Assembly: GCA_014377795.1 (NCBI GenBank)
Contig: JACMOY010000417.1
Location: forward strand, 1-18,206
Direction of reading: 5' to 3'
Source: Actinomycetota bacterium
GTDB taxonomy: Bacteria > Actinomycetota > Actinomycetes > Actinomycetales > Angustibacteraceae
Length of the DNA stretch: 18,206 bases
The notes beneath the pieces were generated by a model. The model was not told the origin of the DNA. It made no database searches and was given only the letters and a program-made list of their open reading frames with translations. Below, piece after piece: positions 9,712 through 16,609 of this stretch (within the stretch, counting starts at the first letter, position 1; every line of letters begins with the position of its first letter). The translations under genes were made by a program, and so were the position numbers.

Positions 9712-11394
9712 TCAGCGCTGGCGCACGACGCGTCCCTCGTCCCACACCGGCTCGGGCGCTTCGTAGACCCGGCCGTCCTGCCCGAACACCAGGTAGCGGT
9801 CGAACCCGCGGGCGAACCACCGGTCGTGGGTGACCGCGAGGACGGTGCCCTCGAACGCGGCCAGCCCCTCCTCCAGCGCCTCGGCCGAGTGCAGGTCGAG
9901 GTTGTCGGTGGGCTCGTCCAGCAGCAGCATCGTGGCGCCCGAGAGCTCGAGCAGCAGGATCTGGAACCTGGCCTGCTGGCCGCCCGAGAGCGACTCGAAG
10001 GTCTGCTCGCTGGACCTCGCCAGCTCGTAGCGGTCCAGCGCGCGGGCCGCCTGCTCGCGGGGCATCCCGTCGCGGTGCTCGTCCCCGCGGTGCAGCACCT
10101 CGAGCAGGGTGCGGCCCAGCAGCAGGGGCTGCTCGTGAGTCTGGGCGAACCAGCCCGGACGGACCCGGGCGCCCAGCCGGGCCACCCCGGTGTGCTCGAC
10201 CGCGGCGATGGCGACGTCCCCGACCGGCCGGTGTTCGACGTCGGGGTCGGACCCGCCGGCAGCCAGCAGCCGCAGGAAGTGCGACTTGCCCGAGCCGTTG
10301 GACCCCAGCACCGCCACCCGCTCGCCGAACCAGACCTCCAGGTCGAACGGCTTCATCAGGCCGGTCAGCTCGACCTGCTCGCAGACCAGCGCCCGCTTGC
10401 CGGTGCGACCGCCGCGCAGCCGCATCGTGACGTTCTGCAGCTGGGGCAGCGCCTCGGGCGGCCCGGCGTCCACGAACCGCTGCAGGCGCTTCTCGGCGGC
10501 GTGGTACTGGCTGGACATGTCACTGTTGTAGGCGGCCTTGGTCTTGTAGTACTGCACCAGGGCCTTGAGCTTGGCGTGCTCCTCGTCCCACCGCCGGCCG
10601 AGCTCGTCGAGGCGGGCCAGCCGGTCCTGGCGGGCCTGGTGGTAGGTCGCGAACCCGCCGGGGTGCACCCACACGCTGCTGCCGGCCGCCCCGGGCTCCA
10701 GCGTCGCGATCCGGGTCGCCGCGCGGTCGAGCAGCTCACGGTCGTGGCTGACGAACAGGACCGTCTTGGCCGTCTCGCGCAGCCGGTCCTCGAGCCAGCG
10801 CTTGCCCGGCACGTCGAGGTAGTTGTCGGGCTCGTCCAGCAGCAGCACCTCCTCCGGCCCGCGCAGCAGCGCCTCGAGCACCAGTCGCTTCTGCTCGCCC
10901 CCCGACAGGCTGCGGACGTCGCGCCACTGGGCCCGCTCGTACGGCGCGCCGATCGCCGCCACCGTGCAGACGTCCCACAGGGTCTCGGCCTCGTACCCGC
11001 CGGCGTCGGCCCAGTCCGCGATGGTCTGCGCGTAGCGCATCTGGGTGCGCTCGTCGTCGTGCTCCATCATGGCCAGCTCGGCGTCGTCCAGCGCCCGGGC
11101 GGCGGCCCGCACCCGCGGCGGGGCGACCGTCAGCAGCAGGTCGCGCACGCTGGAGTCGTCGCGAACCTGACCGACGAACTGGCGCATCACCCCGAGCCCG
11201 CCGCTGCGGGTGACGGCGCCGGCGTGCGCGTCCAGGTCGCCGGCGATGATCCGCAGCAGCGTCGTCTTGCCCGTGCCGTTGGGCCCGATCAGGGCGACGT
11301 TCACGCCGTCACCGACGCGCAGGCTGACCTCCTCGAGCAGCGGGCGGCCGTCCGGCAGGTGGTAGCTGATGGCGTTGACGTCGACGTGTCCCAC
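9712..11394 (-). CDS. ABC-F family ATP-binding protein (two ATPase domains, no membrane segment)
   Basis: ABC-F proteins act on the ribosome (translation factors or antibiotic protection) rather than as transporters. Starting at GTG 11394 the product is 560 residues. ATPase domain 1 has Walker A GPNGTGKT (37-44), signature LSGGEQ (163-168) and Walker B LLLDEPDN (184-191). A charged helical linker (about 255-313, with DELGRRWDEEHAKL and AEKRLQRF) would be the ribosome-contacting P-site tRNA interaction region. Domain 2 has GSNGSGKS (364-371), LSGGQ (469-473) and LLLDEPTDN (490-498). The first Walker B reads EPDN where EPTN is usual. I prefer 11394 because VGHVDVNAISYHLPDGRPLL matches the usual family start; GTG 11445 would add a Gly/Ala-rich 17-residue prefix. 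The biological role (housekeeping or drug resistance) cannot be told. Confidence 0.9.
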   Translation of the reverse strand: MGHVDVNAISYHLPDGRPLLEEVSLRVGDGVNVALIGPNGTGKTTLLRIIAGDLDAHAGAVTRSGGLGVMRQFVGQVRDDSSVRDLLLTVAPPRVRAAARALDDAELAMMEHDDERTQMRYAQTIADWADAGGYEAETLWDVCTVAAIGAPYERAQWRDVRSLSGGEQKRLVLEALLRGPEEVLLLDEPDNYLDVPGKRWLEDRLRETAKTVLFVSHDRELLDRAATRIATLEPGAAGSSVWVHPGGFATYHQARQDRLARLDELGRRWDEEHAKLKALVQYYKTKAAYNSDMSSQYHAAEKRLQRFVDAGPPEALPQLQNVTMRLRGGRTGKRALVCEQVELTGLMKPFDLEVWFGERVAVLGSNGSGKSHFLRLLAAGGSDPDVEHRPVGDVAIAAVEHTGVARLGARVRPGWFAQTHEQPLLLGRTLLEVLHRGDEHRDGMPREQAARALDRYELARSSEQTFESLSGGQQARFQILLLELSGATMLLLDEPTDNLDLHSAEALEEGLAAFEGTVLAVTHDRWFARGFDRYLVFGQDGRVYEAPEPVWDEGRVVRQR

Positions 11395-11405
11395 CCGCCC
11401 AGTCT

Positions 11406-11427
11406 GCCGGGCGCCCGCTGCCCCGGC
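11406..11427 (-). promoter_or_regulatory. Hairpin just upstream of the ABC-F start
   Basis: GCCGGG (11406-11411) and CCCGGC (11422-11427) form a 6-bp stem with a 10-nt loop, ending 11 bases before the GTG at 11394. If the gene starts there, the hairpin is in its 5' UTR. If it starts at 11445, it is coding sequence. The weak elements TTTCCG-18-TAAAGG (about 11432-11461) could be a promoter, but the match is poor. Confidence 0.25.
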
Positions 11428-11517
11428 ACCGCCTTTACCCGCCACCGCCTTCGGACGGAAAGGACGGACGGAGGGGCGGGAGCAAGCCGGCCCCGGGGGG
11501 TCAGAGGGTCAGAGGAG

Positions 11518-12366
11518 TCAGAGCAGGCGGCGGACGGCGCGGGCGGCGCGGGCGCGGACGGCGAGCTGGTCGTCGGTCGGGTAGTCGACCTGCTCGAGGG
11601 TCAGGCCGCCGGGGGCCACGACGCCGACGCGGGCGTCGCGGGCCCGCCCGGCGAGAACCTGCGCCGGCCAGTCGACGTCGCGCCGACCCAGACCCACCGG
11701 CAGCAGTGCACCGACCAGGGCGCGCACCATCGAGCGGCAGAAGGCGTCGGCCACCACGGTGGCCACGACCAGGCCGTCGTCGGGCTCGCCGAGCACGGGG
11801 CGCCGCCACGAGTACTCCAGCAGCGTGCGCACCGTCGTGGCTCCCTGGCGGCGGCGGCAGAACGCGGCGAAGTCGTTGAGGCCGACCAGGTGCGCCGACG
11901 CGGTCGACATGGCCTCGAGGTCCAGCGGACGCCGCAGGTCGAGCACCTCGTGCCGGCGCAGCGGGTCGGGGCCGGACTCGGCCTCGCTGACCCGGTAGGC
12001 GTAGTGCCGGCGCAGCGCCGAGAACCGGGCGTCGAACCCTGCGGGGGCGACCTCGGCCCGGCGCACGCGGACGTCGCGCGGCAGCACCCCGGTCAGCCGG
12101 CGGACCAGCGCCCGACCGGGCGGTACGTCGGAGCGCCCCGGGGCAGCGGACCACAGCTCGCGCGGCAGGTCGACGTGAGCGACCTGGTGCCGCGCGTGCA
12201 CCCCCGAGTCGGTGCGCCCGGCGACGACCAGCCGCGGGACGTCTGGAAGGCGCAGCACCCGGGCGAGGGACTGGGCCAGGAGAGCCTCGACCGTCCGCTG
12301 CGCCGGCTGGGCCGCCCACCCGGCGAACGCCGTCCCGTCGTACCCGAGGTCCAGGCGCACGCGCAC
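11518..12366 (-). CDS. truA: tRNA pseudouridine(38-40) synthase TruA
   Basis: Isomerises U38-U40 in the anticodon arm of many tRNAs. The 282-residue product has the N-terminal LDLGYDGTAFAGW (5-17) and the catalytic loop GRTDSGVHA with the essential Asp at position 53. It also has the conserved C-terminal FCRSMVRALVG block (MVRALVGALL). The start is GTG at 12366 (GTGCGCGTGCGCCTGGAC); residues RVRLDLGYDG match the usual N-terminus, so an ATG at 12386, which is out of frame, is not the start. The start codon lies at the foot of a strong hairpin. The stop TGA is followed two codons later by a second in-frame TGA (11511-11509) within a short CTCTGAC repeat. It follows rplQ, the usual actinobacterial order. 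Confidence 0.96.
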   Translation of the reverse strand: MRVRLDLGYDGTAFAGWAAQPAQRTVEALLAQSLARVLRLPDVPRLVVAGRTDSGVHARHQVAHVDLPRELWSAAPGRSDVPPGRALVRRLTGVLPRDVRVRRAEVAPAGFDARFSALRRHYAYRVSEAESGPDPLRRHEVLDLRRPLDLEAMSTASAHLVGLNDFAAFCRRRQGATTVRTLLEYSWRRPVLGEPDDGLVVATVVADAFCRSMVRALVGALLPVGLGRRDVDWPAQVLAGRARDARVGVVAPGGLTLEQVDYPTDDQLAVRARAARAVRRLL

Positions 12367-12410
12367 GAACCCGCCGTCCCCCTCATGGGGGGCGGCGGGT
12401 TCGTCGTGCG
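12362..12410 (-). promoter_or_regulatory. Long hairpin covering the truA start, between rplQ and truA
   Basis: GAACCCGCCG (12367-12376) pairs with CGGCGGGTTC (12393-12402), and CCCCC (12378-12382) pairs with GGGGG (12387-12391). One mismatch separates the two helices and the loop is a tetraloop. CGCAC (12362-12366) can add five more pairs with GTGCG (12406-12410) past a 3-nt bulge, enclosing the truA GTG. On the transcript the structure starts 13 bases after the rplQ TGA. No U-run follows. It could act as a terminator or as a block on truA translation. Confidence 0.65.
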
Positions 12411-12422
12411 GGACCGGCTGGA

Positions 12423-13082
12423 TCAGGCTTTGCCGTCCGTCGACTCGTCGATGGCGGCGGTGGCCTCGTCGTCGGCGATGTCGGCCGCGGCGTCCGCGTG
12501 AGCGGCGTCGTCGGTGCCCGGCGCCTGGTCCTCGACGACCTCGGCAGCCTGCTCGGCCTCGGCGGCGGCGACGACCGCCGCCTGGACGTCACCCTCGCGG
12601 TGCGCGTCGGCAGCCTCCTGCGCCTTGACCTCGGCCTCGGCCGCGGCGGCCGTCGTGCTGCTCTTACGGGAGGTGCGCCGGGTGGCGGCCTCGGCCTCGC
12701 GCACGGTCGCCTGCTTGGCCGACAGCGGCCCGCGGACGAGCTCGATGACGGCCATCGGGGCGTTGTCGCCCTTGCGCGGGGCGATCTTGGTGATCCGGGT
12801 GTAGCCGCCCTCGCGCTCGGCGACGTCCGGCGCGATCTCGGTGAACAGGCGGTGCACGACACCCTTGTCGCTGATCACCGCGAGCACCCGACGTCGGGCG
12901 TGCAGGTCACCGCGCTTGGCGAAGGTCACCAGGCGCTCGGCCAGCGGGCGCAGCCGCTTGGCCTTGGCCTGGGTCGTGGTGATGCGGTCGTTCTCGAACA
13001 GCGCCTGGGCCAGGTTGCCGAGGATCAGCCGCTCGTGGGCGGGGCCGCCGCCGAGACGCGGACCCTTCGTGGGCTGGGGCAT
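12423..13082 (-). CDS. rplQ: 50S ribosomal protein L17 with long acidic tail
   Basis: Large-subunit protein located near the exit of the peptide tunnel. The core (about 1-118) has [37 protein letters not shown] and the closing APMAVIELV, typical of bacterial L17. Residues from about 119 to 219 form a tail rich in Ala, Glu and Asp (for example [17 protein letters not shown]), ending DESTDGKA. This nearly doubles the E. coli protein (127 residues). Actinobacterial L17 proteins often carry such tails. ATG 13082 has TAGGAGAT about 9 bases upstream. It follows rpoA by 60 bp, with a 5-bp hairpin (13114-13127) in the spacer. Confidence 0.97.
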   Translation of the reverse strand: MPQPTKGPRLGGGPAHERLILGNLAQALFENDRITTTQAKAKRLRPLAERLVTFAKRGDLHARRRVLAVISDKGVVHRLFTEIAPDVAEREGGYTRITKIAPRKGDNAPMAVIELVRGPLSAKQATVREAEAATRRTSRKSSTTAAAAEAEVKAQEAADAHREGDVQAAVVAAAEAEQAAEVVEDQAPGTDDAAHADAAADIADDEATAAIDESTDGKA

Positions 13083-13142
13083 GGTGGTCGATCTCCTACC
13101 GGTCGGTCAGGACGCGCCAGGCGGCGCACCCCGGGGGGAAGG

Positions 13143-14156
13143 TCAGTACTGCTCGTCCTCGGCGTACGCCGCGTCGTCGTCGCCGTAGTTCTCGACGACC
13201 GCGGTGGGGTCGAACCCGGGCGGGCTGTCCTTGAGCTGCAGCCCCATGCCGACGAGCTTGGCCTTGACCTCGTCGATCGACTTGGCACCGAAGTTGCGGA
13301 TGTCGAGCAGGTCGGCCTCGCTGCGCCCGACCAGCTCACCGACGGTGTGGATGCCCTCGCGCTTGAGGCAGTTGTACGAGCGCACCGTGAGCTCGAGCTC
13401 CTCGATGGGCAGCGCCAGGTCGGCGGCCAGGGCCGCGTCGGTCGGCGAGGGGCCCATGTCGATGCCCTCGGCCTCGACGTTGAGCTCGCGGGCCAGGCCG
13501 AACAGCTCGACCAGGGTCTTGCCGGCCGAGGCCATGGCGTCACGCGGGGCGATGCTGGACTTGGTCTCGACGTCGACGACGAGCCGGTCGAAGTCGGTGC
13601 GCTGCTCGACGCGGGTCGCCTCGACCTTGTAGGTCACCTTCAGCACCGGCGAGTAGATCGAGTCGACCGGGATGCGGCCGATCTCGGCGTCACCGGACTT
13701 GTTCTGGGTGGCCGAGACGTAGCCCCGGCCGCGCTCGACGGTCAGCTCCATCTCGAGCTTGCCCTTGGCGTTCAGCGTCGCGATGTGCAGGTCGCTGTTG
13801 ATGATCTCGACACCGGCGGGGGGCGCGATGTCGGCGGCCGTGACGGCGCCGGGGCCCTGCTTGCGCAGGTACATCACGACGGGCTCGTCGTGCTCGCTGG
13901 AGACGACCAGCTGCTTGATGTTGAGGATGATCTCGGTGATGTCCTCCTTGACGCCCGGCACGGTGGAGAACTCGTGCAGCACGCCGTCGATGCGCAGGCT
14001 CGTGACCGAGGCACCGGGGATCGAGGACAGCAGGGTGCGGCGCAGGGAGTTGCCGAGGGTGTAGCCGAAGCCGGGCTCGAGCGGCTCGATGACGAACCGC
14101 GAGCGCGAGTCGTCGATGACCTCTTCGGTGAGCTGGGGACGCTGTGCGATGAGCAT
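13143..14156 (-). CDS. rpoA: DNA-directed RNA polymerase subunit alpha
   Basis: Scaffold subunit for RNA polymerase assembly; its C-terminal domain contacts UP-element DNA and activators. ATG 14156 gives 337 residues beginning [13 protein letters not shown], with GGAAGGA about 9 bases upstream; the open frame to 14174 has no such signal. The N-terminal domain has [21 protein letters not shown], the dimerisation and assembly motif. The C-terminal domain has [18 protein letters not shown], with the DNA-contacting Arg at about 259, and [15 protein letters not shown] short acidic tail ends [12 protein letters not shown]. It lies between rpsD and rplQ, the standard order. Confidence 0.98.
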   Translation of the reverse strand: MLIAQRPQLTEEVIDDSRSRFVIEPLEPGFGYTLGNSLRRTLLSSIPGASVTSLRIDGVLHEFSTVPGVKEDITEIILNIKQLVVSSEHDEPVVMYLRKQGPGAVTAADIAPPAGVEIINSDLHIATLNAKGKLEMELTVERGRGYVSATQNKSGDAEIGRIPVDSIYSPVLKVTYKVEATRVEQRTDFDRLVVDVETKSSIAPRDAMASAGKTLVELFGLARELNVEAEGIDMGPSPTDAALAADLALPIEELELTVRSYNCLKREGIHTVGELVGRSEADLLDIRNFGAKSIDEVKAKLVGMGLQLKDSPPGFDPTAVVENYGDDDAAYAEDEQY

Positions 14157-14175
14157 TGGGTGGTTCCTTCCCACG

Positions 14176-14284
14176 GGTGCCCGCTATTTGGCACCTCATG
14201 ACTTCCGCGCCCACCCGGGCTCGGTCTGCCGGGTGGGTGCGCCGGACGTCGGTCCGCGGGCTGGCCGCGGTGCCGACGTCCGGC
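14176..14284 (-). promoter_or_regulatory. Three consecutive hairpins in the rpsD-rpoA spacer
   Basis: In the 134-bp spacer, starting 6 bases beyond the rpsD stop, GCCGGACGTCGG (14241-14252) pairs perfectly over 12 bp with 14273-14284. It is capped by a CCGCGG/CCGCGG stem (14254-14259 with 14265-14270, loop GCTGG). Next on the transcript is a 9-bp stem (14210-14218 with 14229-14237, 10-nt loop). Last is GGTGCC/GGCACC (14176-14181 with 14190-14195, 8-nt loop), about 10 bases upstream of the rpoA ribosome binding site. None has a U-run. Roles in partial termination, RNase processing or S4 binding are possible. Confidence 0.6.
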
Positions 14285-14290
14285 GGTCGA

Positions 14291-14920
14291 TCAGTTCTTG
14301 CTGTAGAGCTCGACGATCAGCTGCTCTTGCACCTGGGTGTCGATGACCTGCCGCGAGGGCAGGGCGTGCACGAGGATCCGCAGCTGGCTGGGGATCGCCT
14401 CGAGCCACGCCGGGACGGTGCGCTCCCCGGCGGTCTCACGGGCGATGATGAACGGGGTCATCTCGTGGGACTTGACCCGCACCTCGACGATGTCCTTCTC
14501 GCGGACCCGGTAGGAGGGGATGTCGACCTTGATGCCGTTGACCGTGACGTGGCCGTGCCGGACGAACTGGCGGGCCATGTCGCGCGAGGCGGCGAAGCCG
14601 GCGCGGTAGACGACGTTGTCGAGCCGCAGCTCGAGCAGGCGCAGCAGGTTCTCACCGGTCTTGCCGGTGCCGCGGTGGGCCTCGTCGTAGTAGTTGCGGA
14701 ACTGCTTCTCGAGCACCCCGTAGATGCGCGCGGCCTTCTGCTTCTCACGCATCTGCAGGAGGTACTCGCTCTCCTTGGTGCGCGCGCGGCCGTGCATGCC
14801 CGGCGGGTAGGGCCGGATCTCGATGGGGCACTTGGGGGAGTCGCACTTGGCTCCCTTGAGGAACAGCTTGGTCTTCTCGCGCCGACAGCGCTTGCAGTCG
14901 GGGCCGGTATAACGCGCCAT
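14291..14920 (-). CDS. rpsD: 30S ribosomal protein S4, zinc-binding type
   Basis: Primary 16S rRNA binding protein that nucleates the 30S body and is a known autoregulator of its operon in several bacteria. The 209-residue product keeps all four zinc ligand cysteines (C9, C12, C26, C31 in CKRC and KCDSPKC), so it is the C+ form. The S4 RNA-binding domain follows, with [12 protein letters not shown] (about 100-111), [13 protein letters not shown] and VDIPSYRV. The C-terminus IVELYSKN is typical. ATG 14920 has TAGGAGAA upstream and lies 30 bp after the rpsK stop. The intact zinc site suggests no zinc-independent replacement at this locus. Confidence 0.98.
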   Translation of the reverse strand: MARYTGPDCKRCRREKTKLFLKGAKCDSPKCPIEIRPYPPGMHGRARTKESEYLLQMREKQKAARIYGVLEKQFRNYYDEAHRGTGKTGENLLRLLELRLDNVVYRAGFAASRDMARQFVRHGHVTVNGIKVDIPSYRVREKDIVEVRVKSHEMTPFIIARETAGERTVPAWLEAIPSQLRILVHALPSRQVIDTQVQEQLIVELYSKN

Positions 14921-14950
14921 GTGGCTGGTTCTCCTAGGTCTCGCCGCGCG

Positions 14951-15358
14951 TCAGACGCGGCGACGCTTGGACGGGCGGACGCCGTTGTGCGGCACGGGGG
15001 TGACGTCCGAGATCGATCCGACCTCGAGGCCGGTCGCCGTGAGCGACCGGATCGCGGTCTCGCGCCCGGAGCCCGGGCCCTTGACGAACACGTCGACCTT
15101 GCGCATGCCGTGCTCCATCGCGCGCCGGGCAGCAGCCTCGGCGGCCATCTGCGCGGCGAACGGCGTCGACTTGCGCGAGCCCTTGAAGCCCACCTGGCCG
15201 GCGGAGGCCCAGGCGATGACGTTCCCGGTGGGGTCGGTGATCGAGACGATCGTGTTGTTGAACGTGCTCTTGATGTGAGCGTGCCCGTGGGCGACGTTCT
15301 TCTTCTCCTTGCGGCGCACCTTCTTGGTGCCCGCAGCCGTACGGCTCTTGGGAGGCAT
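14951..15358 (-). CDS. rpsK: 30S ribosomal protein S11
   Basis: Platform protein of the 30S subunit that helps shape the E-site and mRNA exit region. The 135-residue product has the basic N-terminus [20 protein letters not shown] and the core [15 protein letters not shown] (28-42). It also has [14 protein letters not shown] (57-70), [13 protein letters not shown] and the basic end [13 protein letters not shown]. Length and motifs match bacterial S11. ATG 15358 follows CAGGAG by about 9 bases. It lies 65 bp after rpsM, with a hairpin in the spacer. Confidence 0.98.
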   Translation of the reverse strand: MPPKSRTAAGTKKVRRKEKKNVAHGHAHIKSTFNNTIVSITDPTGNVIAWASAGQVGFKGSRKSTPFAAQMAAEAAARRAMEHGMRKVDVFVKGPGSGRETAIRSLTATGLEVGSISDVTPVPHNGVRPSKRRRV

Positions 15359-15393
15359 GTGCAGGTAGCTCCTGTGCTGAGGGGAGGTCGTCG

Positions 15394-15424
15394 GTCCGCC
15401 GTTCGAGGGATCGACAGGGCGGAC
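15394..15424 (-). promoter_or_regulatory. Hairpin in the rpsM-rpsK spacer
   Basis: GTCCGCC (15394-15400) and GGCGGAC (15418-15424) form a 7-bp stem starting at the last base of the rpsM stop codon. The 17-nt loop can fold a further TCGA-GGGA-TCGA hairpin (15403-15414). It lies about 20 bases before the rpsK ribosome binding site. It has no U-run, so processing or stabilisation is more likely than termination. Confidence 0.4.
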
Positions 15425-15804
15425 TACTTGCGGGCGGCCTTCTTCTTGCCGGCCACGGTGCGCTTGGGGCCCTTGCGGGTCCGAGCGTTGGTCTTGGTGC
15501 GCTGGCCACGCACGGGCAGGCCGCGGCGGTGCCGGATGCCCTCGTAGCTGCCGATCTCGACCTTGCGCCGGATGTCGGCGGCGACCTCACGACGCAGGTC
15601 GCCCTCGAGCTTGAAGCTGGCCTCGAGGTGGTCACGCAGACGAACCAGGTCGTCGTCGGACAGGTCCTTGACCCGCACGTCGGGGCTGACGCCCGTCGCG
15701 GTGAGGGTCTCGGCGGCCCGGGTGCGTCCCACGCCGTAGATGTAGGTGAGCGCGACCTCGAGGCGCTTGTCGCGCGGGAGGTCGACGCCGATCAGACGAG
15801 CCAT
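15424..15804 (-). CDS. rpsM: 30S ribosomal protein S13
   Basis: Head protein forming bridges to the 50S subunit and contacting P-site tRNA through its C-terminal tail. The 126-residue product begins [21 protein letters not shown] and contains [12 protein letters not shown]. It carries the RNA-binding [20 protein letters not shown] block (about 87-106) and a Lys/Arg-rich tail ending KKKAARK. ATG 15804 follows GAGGAGAAAGC with good spacing. A long structured 179-bp spacer separates it from rpmJ; in E. coli this position (the rpsM leader) is where S4 represses the alpha operon. Confidence 0.98.
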   Translation of the reverse strand: MARLIGVDLPRDKRLEVALTYIYGVGRTRAAETLTATGVSPDVRVKDLSDDDLVRLRDHLEASFKLEGDLRREVAADIRRKVEIGSYEGIRHRRGLPVRGQRTKTNARTRKGPKRTVAGKKKAARK

Positions 15805-15872
15805 GAAGCTTTCTCCTCATCGTGCTGCGGAGGTCTGGTGCACCACCGGTCCGCTCCCTGATGGGCAGCGGT

Positions 15873-15919
15873 CCCCGGCCTCCGCGGCCGGGGGTGACGT
15901 CCCGGGCGAGGTGCCCGGG
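15873..15919 (-). promoter_or_regulatory. Two adjacent hairpins in the rpmJ-rpsM spacer (rpsM leader)
   Basis: CCCCGGCC/GGCCGGGG (15873-15880 with 15886-15893) is an 8-bp stem with a TCCGC loop. CCCGGGC/GCCCGGG (15901-15907 with 15913-15919) is a 7-bp stem with a GAGGT loop. Both are perfect and separated by 7 bases. They lie about 70-115 bases upstream of the rpsM ATG. Neither is followed by a U-run. S4-mediated control by analogy with the E. coli alpha operon leader is inference only. Confidence 0.5.
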
Positions 15920-15922
15920 GGT

Positions 15923-15978
15923 CGGGTGGTGCTTCGGGTGGTGCTGGTCGGTCGGACCTGCTGGTGCTACGGGTGGTG
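15923..15978 (-). repeat. Short CGGGTGGTG repeats after rpmJ
   Basis: CGGGTGGTGCT occurs at 15923-15933 and 15935-15945 (12-bp period, tandem), with a partial third copy CGGGTGGTG at 15970-15978. On the transcript these read as unstructured CACCACCCG elements between the rpmJ stop and the two hairpins. They might be single-stranded protein or ribosomal protein contacts, or replication slippage products. Confidence 0.5.
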
Positions 15979-15983
15979 GCTGC

Positions 15984-16097
15984 TCAGCCCTGACGCTGCT
16001 TGTGGCGCAGGTTCTCGCAGATCACCATGACCCGGCCGTGACGGCGGATCACCTTGCACTTGTCGCAGATCTTCTTGACGCTGGGCTTGACCTTCAT
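15984..16097 (-). CDS. rpmJ: 50S ribosomal protein L36
   Basis: The smallest bacterial ribosomal protein, bound to 23S rRNA near the 50S base of the stalk. The 37 residues start [20 protein letters not shown] and end [12 protein letters not shown]. The zinc ribbon is complete (C11, C14, C27, H32), so this is the zinc-dependent C+ form. ATG 16097 and TGA 15986-15984 give the exact family length. The ribosome binding site is weak (GGCAGGCAG just before the ATG), suggesting translation coupled to infA, whose stop is 67 bp upstream. The infA-rpmJ-rpsM order is standard. Confidence 0.97.
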   Translation of the reverse strand: MKVKPSVKKICDKCKVIRRHGRVMVICENLRHKQRQG

Positions 16098-16164
16098 CTG
16101 CCTGCCGTCTGCTCGTGGTGGTCAGGGTGGACGTCGTGCGCCCGTACTGCGGCGCGGGGAGGAT

Positions 16165-16386
16165 TCAGCGGTAACGGAAGACGATGCGTCCGCGGGTGAG
16201 GTCATAGGGACTGAGCTCGACCACGACCCGGTCCTCGGGAAGGATCCGGATGTAGTGCTGACGCATCTTGCCCGAGATGTGCGCGAGAACCTTGTGACCG
16301 TTGCTCAGCTCGACGCGGAACATCGCGTTGGGCAGAGCCTCGATGATCGTGCCCTCGATCTCGATGACACCGTCCTTCTTCGCCAT
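16165..16386 (-). CDS. infA: Translation initiation factor IF-1
   Basis: Binds the 30S A site during initiation. The 73-residue product is the canonical single S1-like OB fold: [20 protein letters not shown], then [44 protein letters not shown] split across the barrel, and the terminal VFRYR. ATG 16386 has GGAGGA directly upstream (short spacing) and matches the family start. The GTG/ATG frame extended to 16428 runs through a hairpin and is not likely translated. It is the first gene after a promoter-like site at 16550-16579 and a leader of about 157 nt. Confidence 0.97.
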   Translation of the reverse strand: MAKKDGVIEIEGTIIEALPNAMFRVELSNGHKVLAHISGKMRQHYIRILPEDRVVVELSPYDLTRGRIVFRYR

Positions 16387-16415
16387 GTCCTCCGCATTCC
16401 GTGCTGTCGACGTGC

Positions 16416-16442
16416 GTGGGCCGGCCATCGGGCCGGACCCAC
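16416..16442 (-). promoter_or_regulatory. Leader hairpin upstream of infA
   Basis: GTGGG-CCGGCC (16416-16426) pairs with GGCCGG-A-CCCAC (16431-16442): 11 bp with one bulged base and an ATCG loop. It is the strongest structure in the infA leader and ends 29 bases before the infA ATG, leaving the ribosome binding site free. No U-run follows. Confidence 0.5.
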
Positions 16443-16549
16443 AGGGATGGGTGAAACGTCATGCAGGCGGCGCGCGAACGCCCTTCCTCCAACCGCCAGA
16501 ACCAGCCGCGGGACGGGGGTGAGGACGAGACGTCGTGATCCGACACGAC

Positions 16550-16579
16550 AGGATACGCCAGAGCGGCACGAGAACCCAA
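16550..16579 (-). promoter_or_regulatory. Promoter of the infA-rpmJ-rpsM operon
   Basis: On the minus strand TTGGGT (16579-16574) is followed after 18 bases by TATCCT (16555-16550), a good actinobacterial -10. It sits in the 223-bp map-infA gap, and the predicted start is near 16543. A perfect palindrome CCCGATCGGG (16585-16594) lies 5 bp upstream of the -35 and could be an operator or the remains of a map terminator. Confidence 0.55.
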
Positions 16580-16609
16580 ATGCTCCCGATCGGGCCGGGC
16601 CGGGGGCGC

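Noticed and set aside
11501..11520. Three CTCTGAC repeats at the truA stop
   Set aside because: A very short repeat with irregular 8 and 9 base spacing; a second in-frame TGA results, but nothing suggests a function beyond backup termination.
9562..12501. 979-codon plus-strand open frame spanning the ABC-F, truA and rplQ region
   Set aside because: Antisense to three well-supported genes, with repetitive Gln/Arg/Val/Gly composition and no domain. It is a high-GC shadow frame.
16387..16579. Possible upstream peptide in the infA leader
   Set aside because: An open frame runs through the leader out of frame with infA, but its start signals are weak and it overlaps infA extensively. I cannot tell it from chance.
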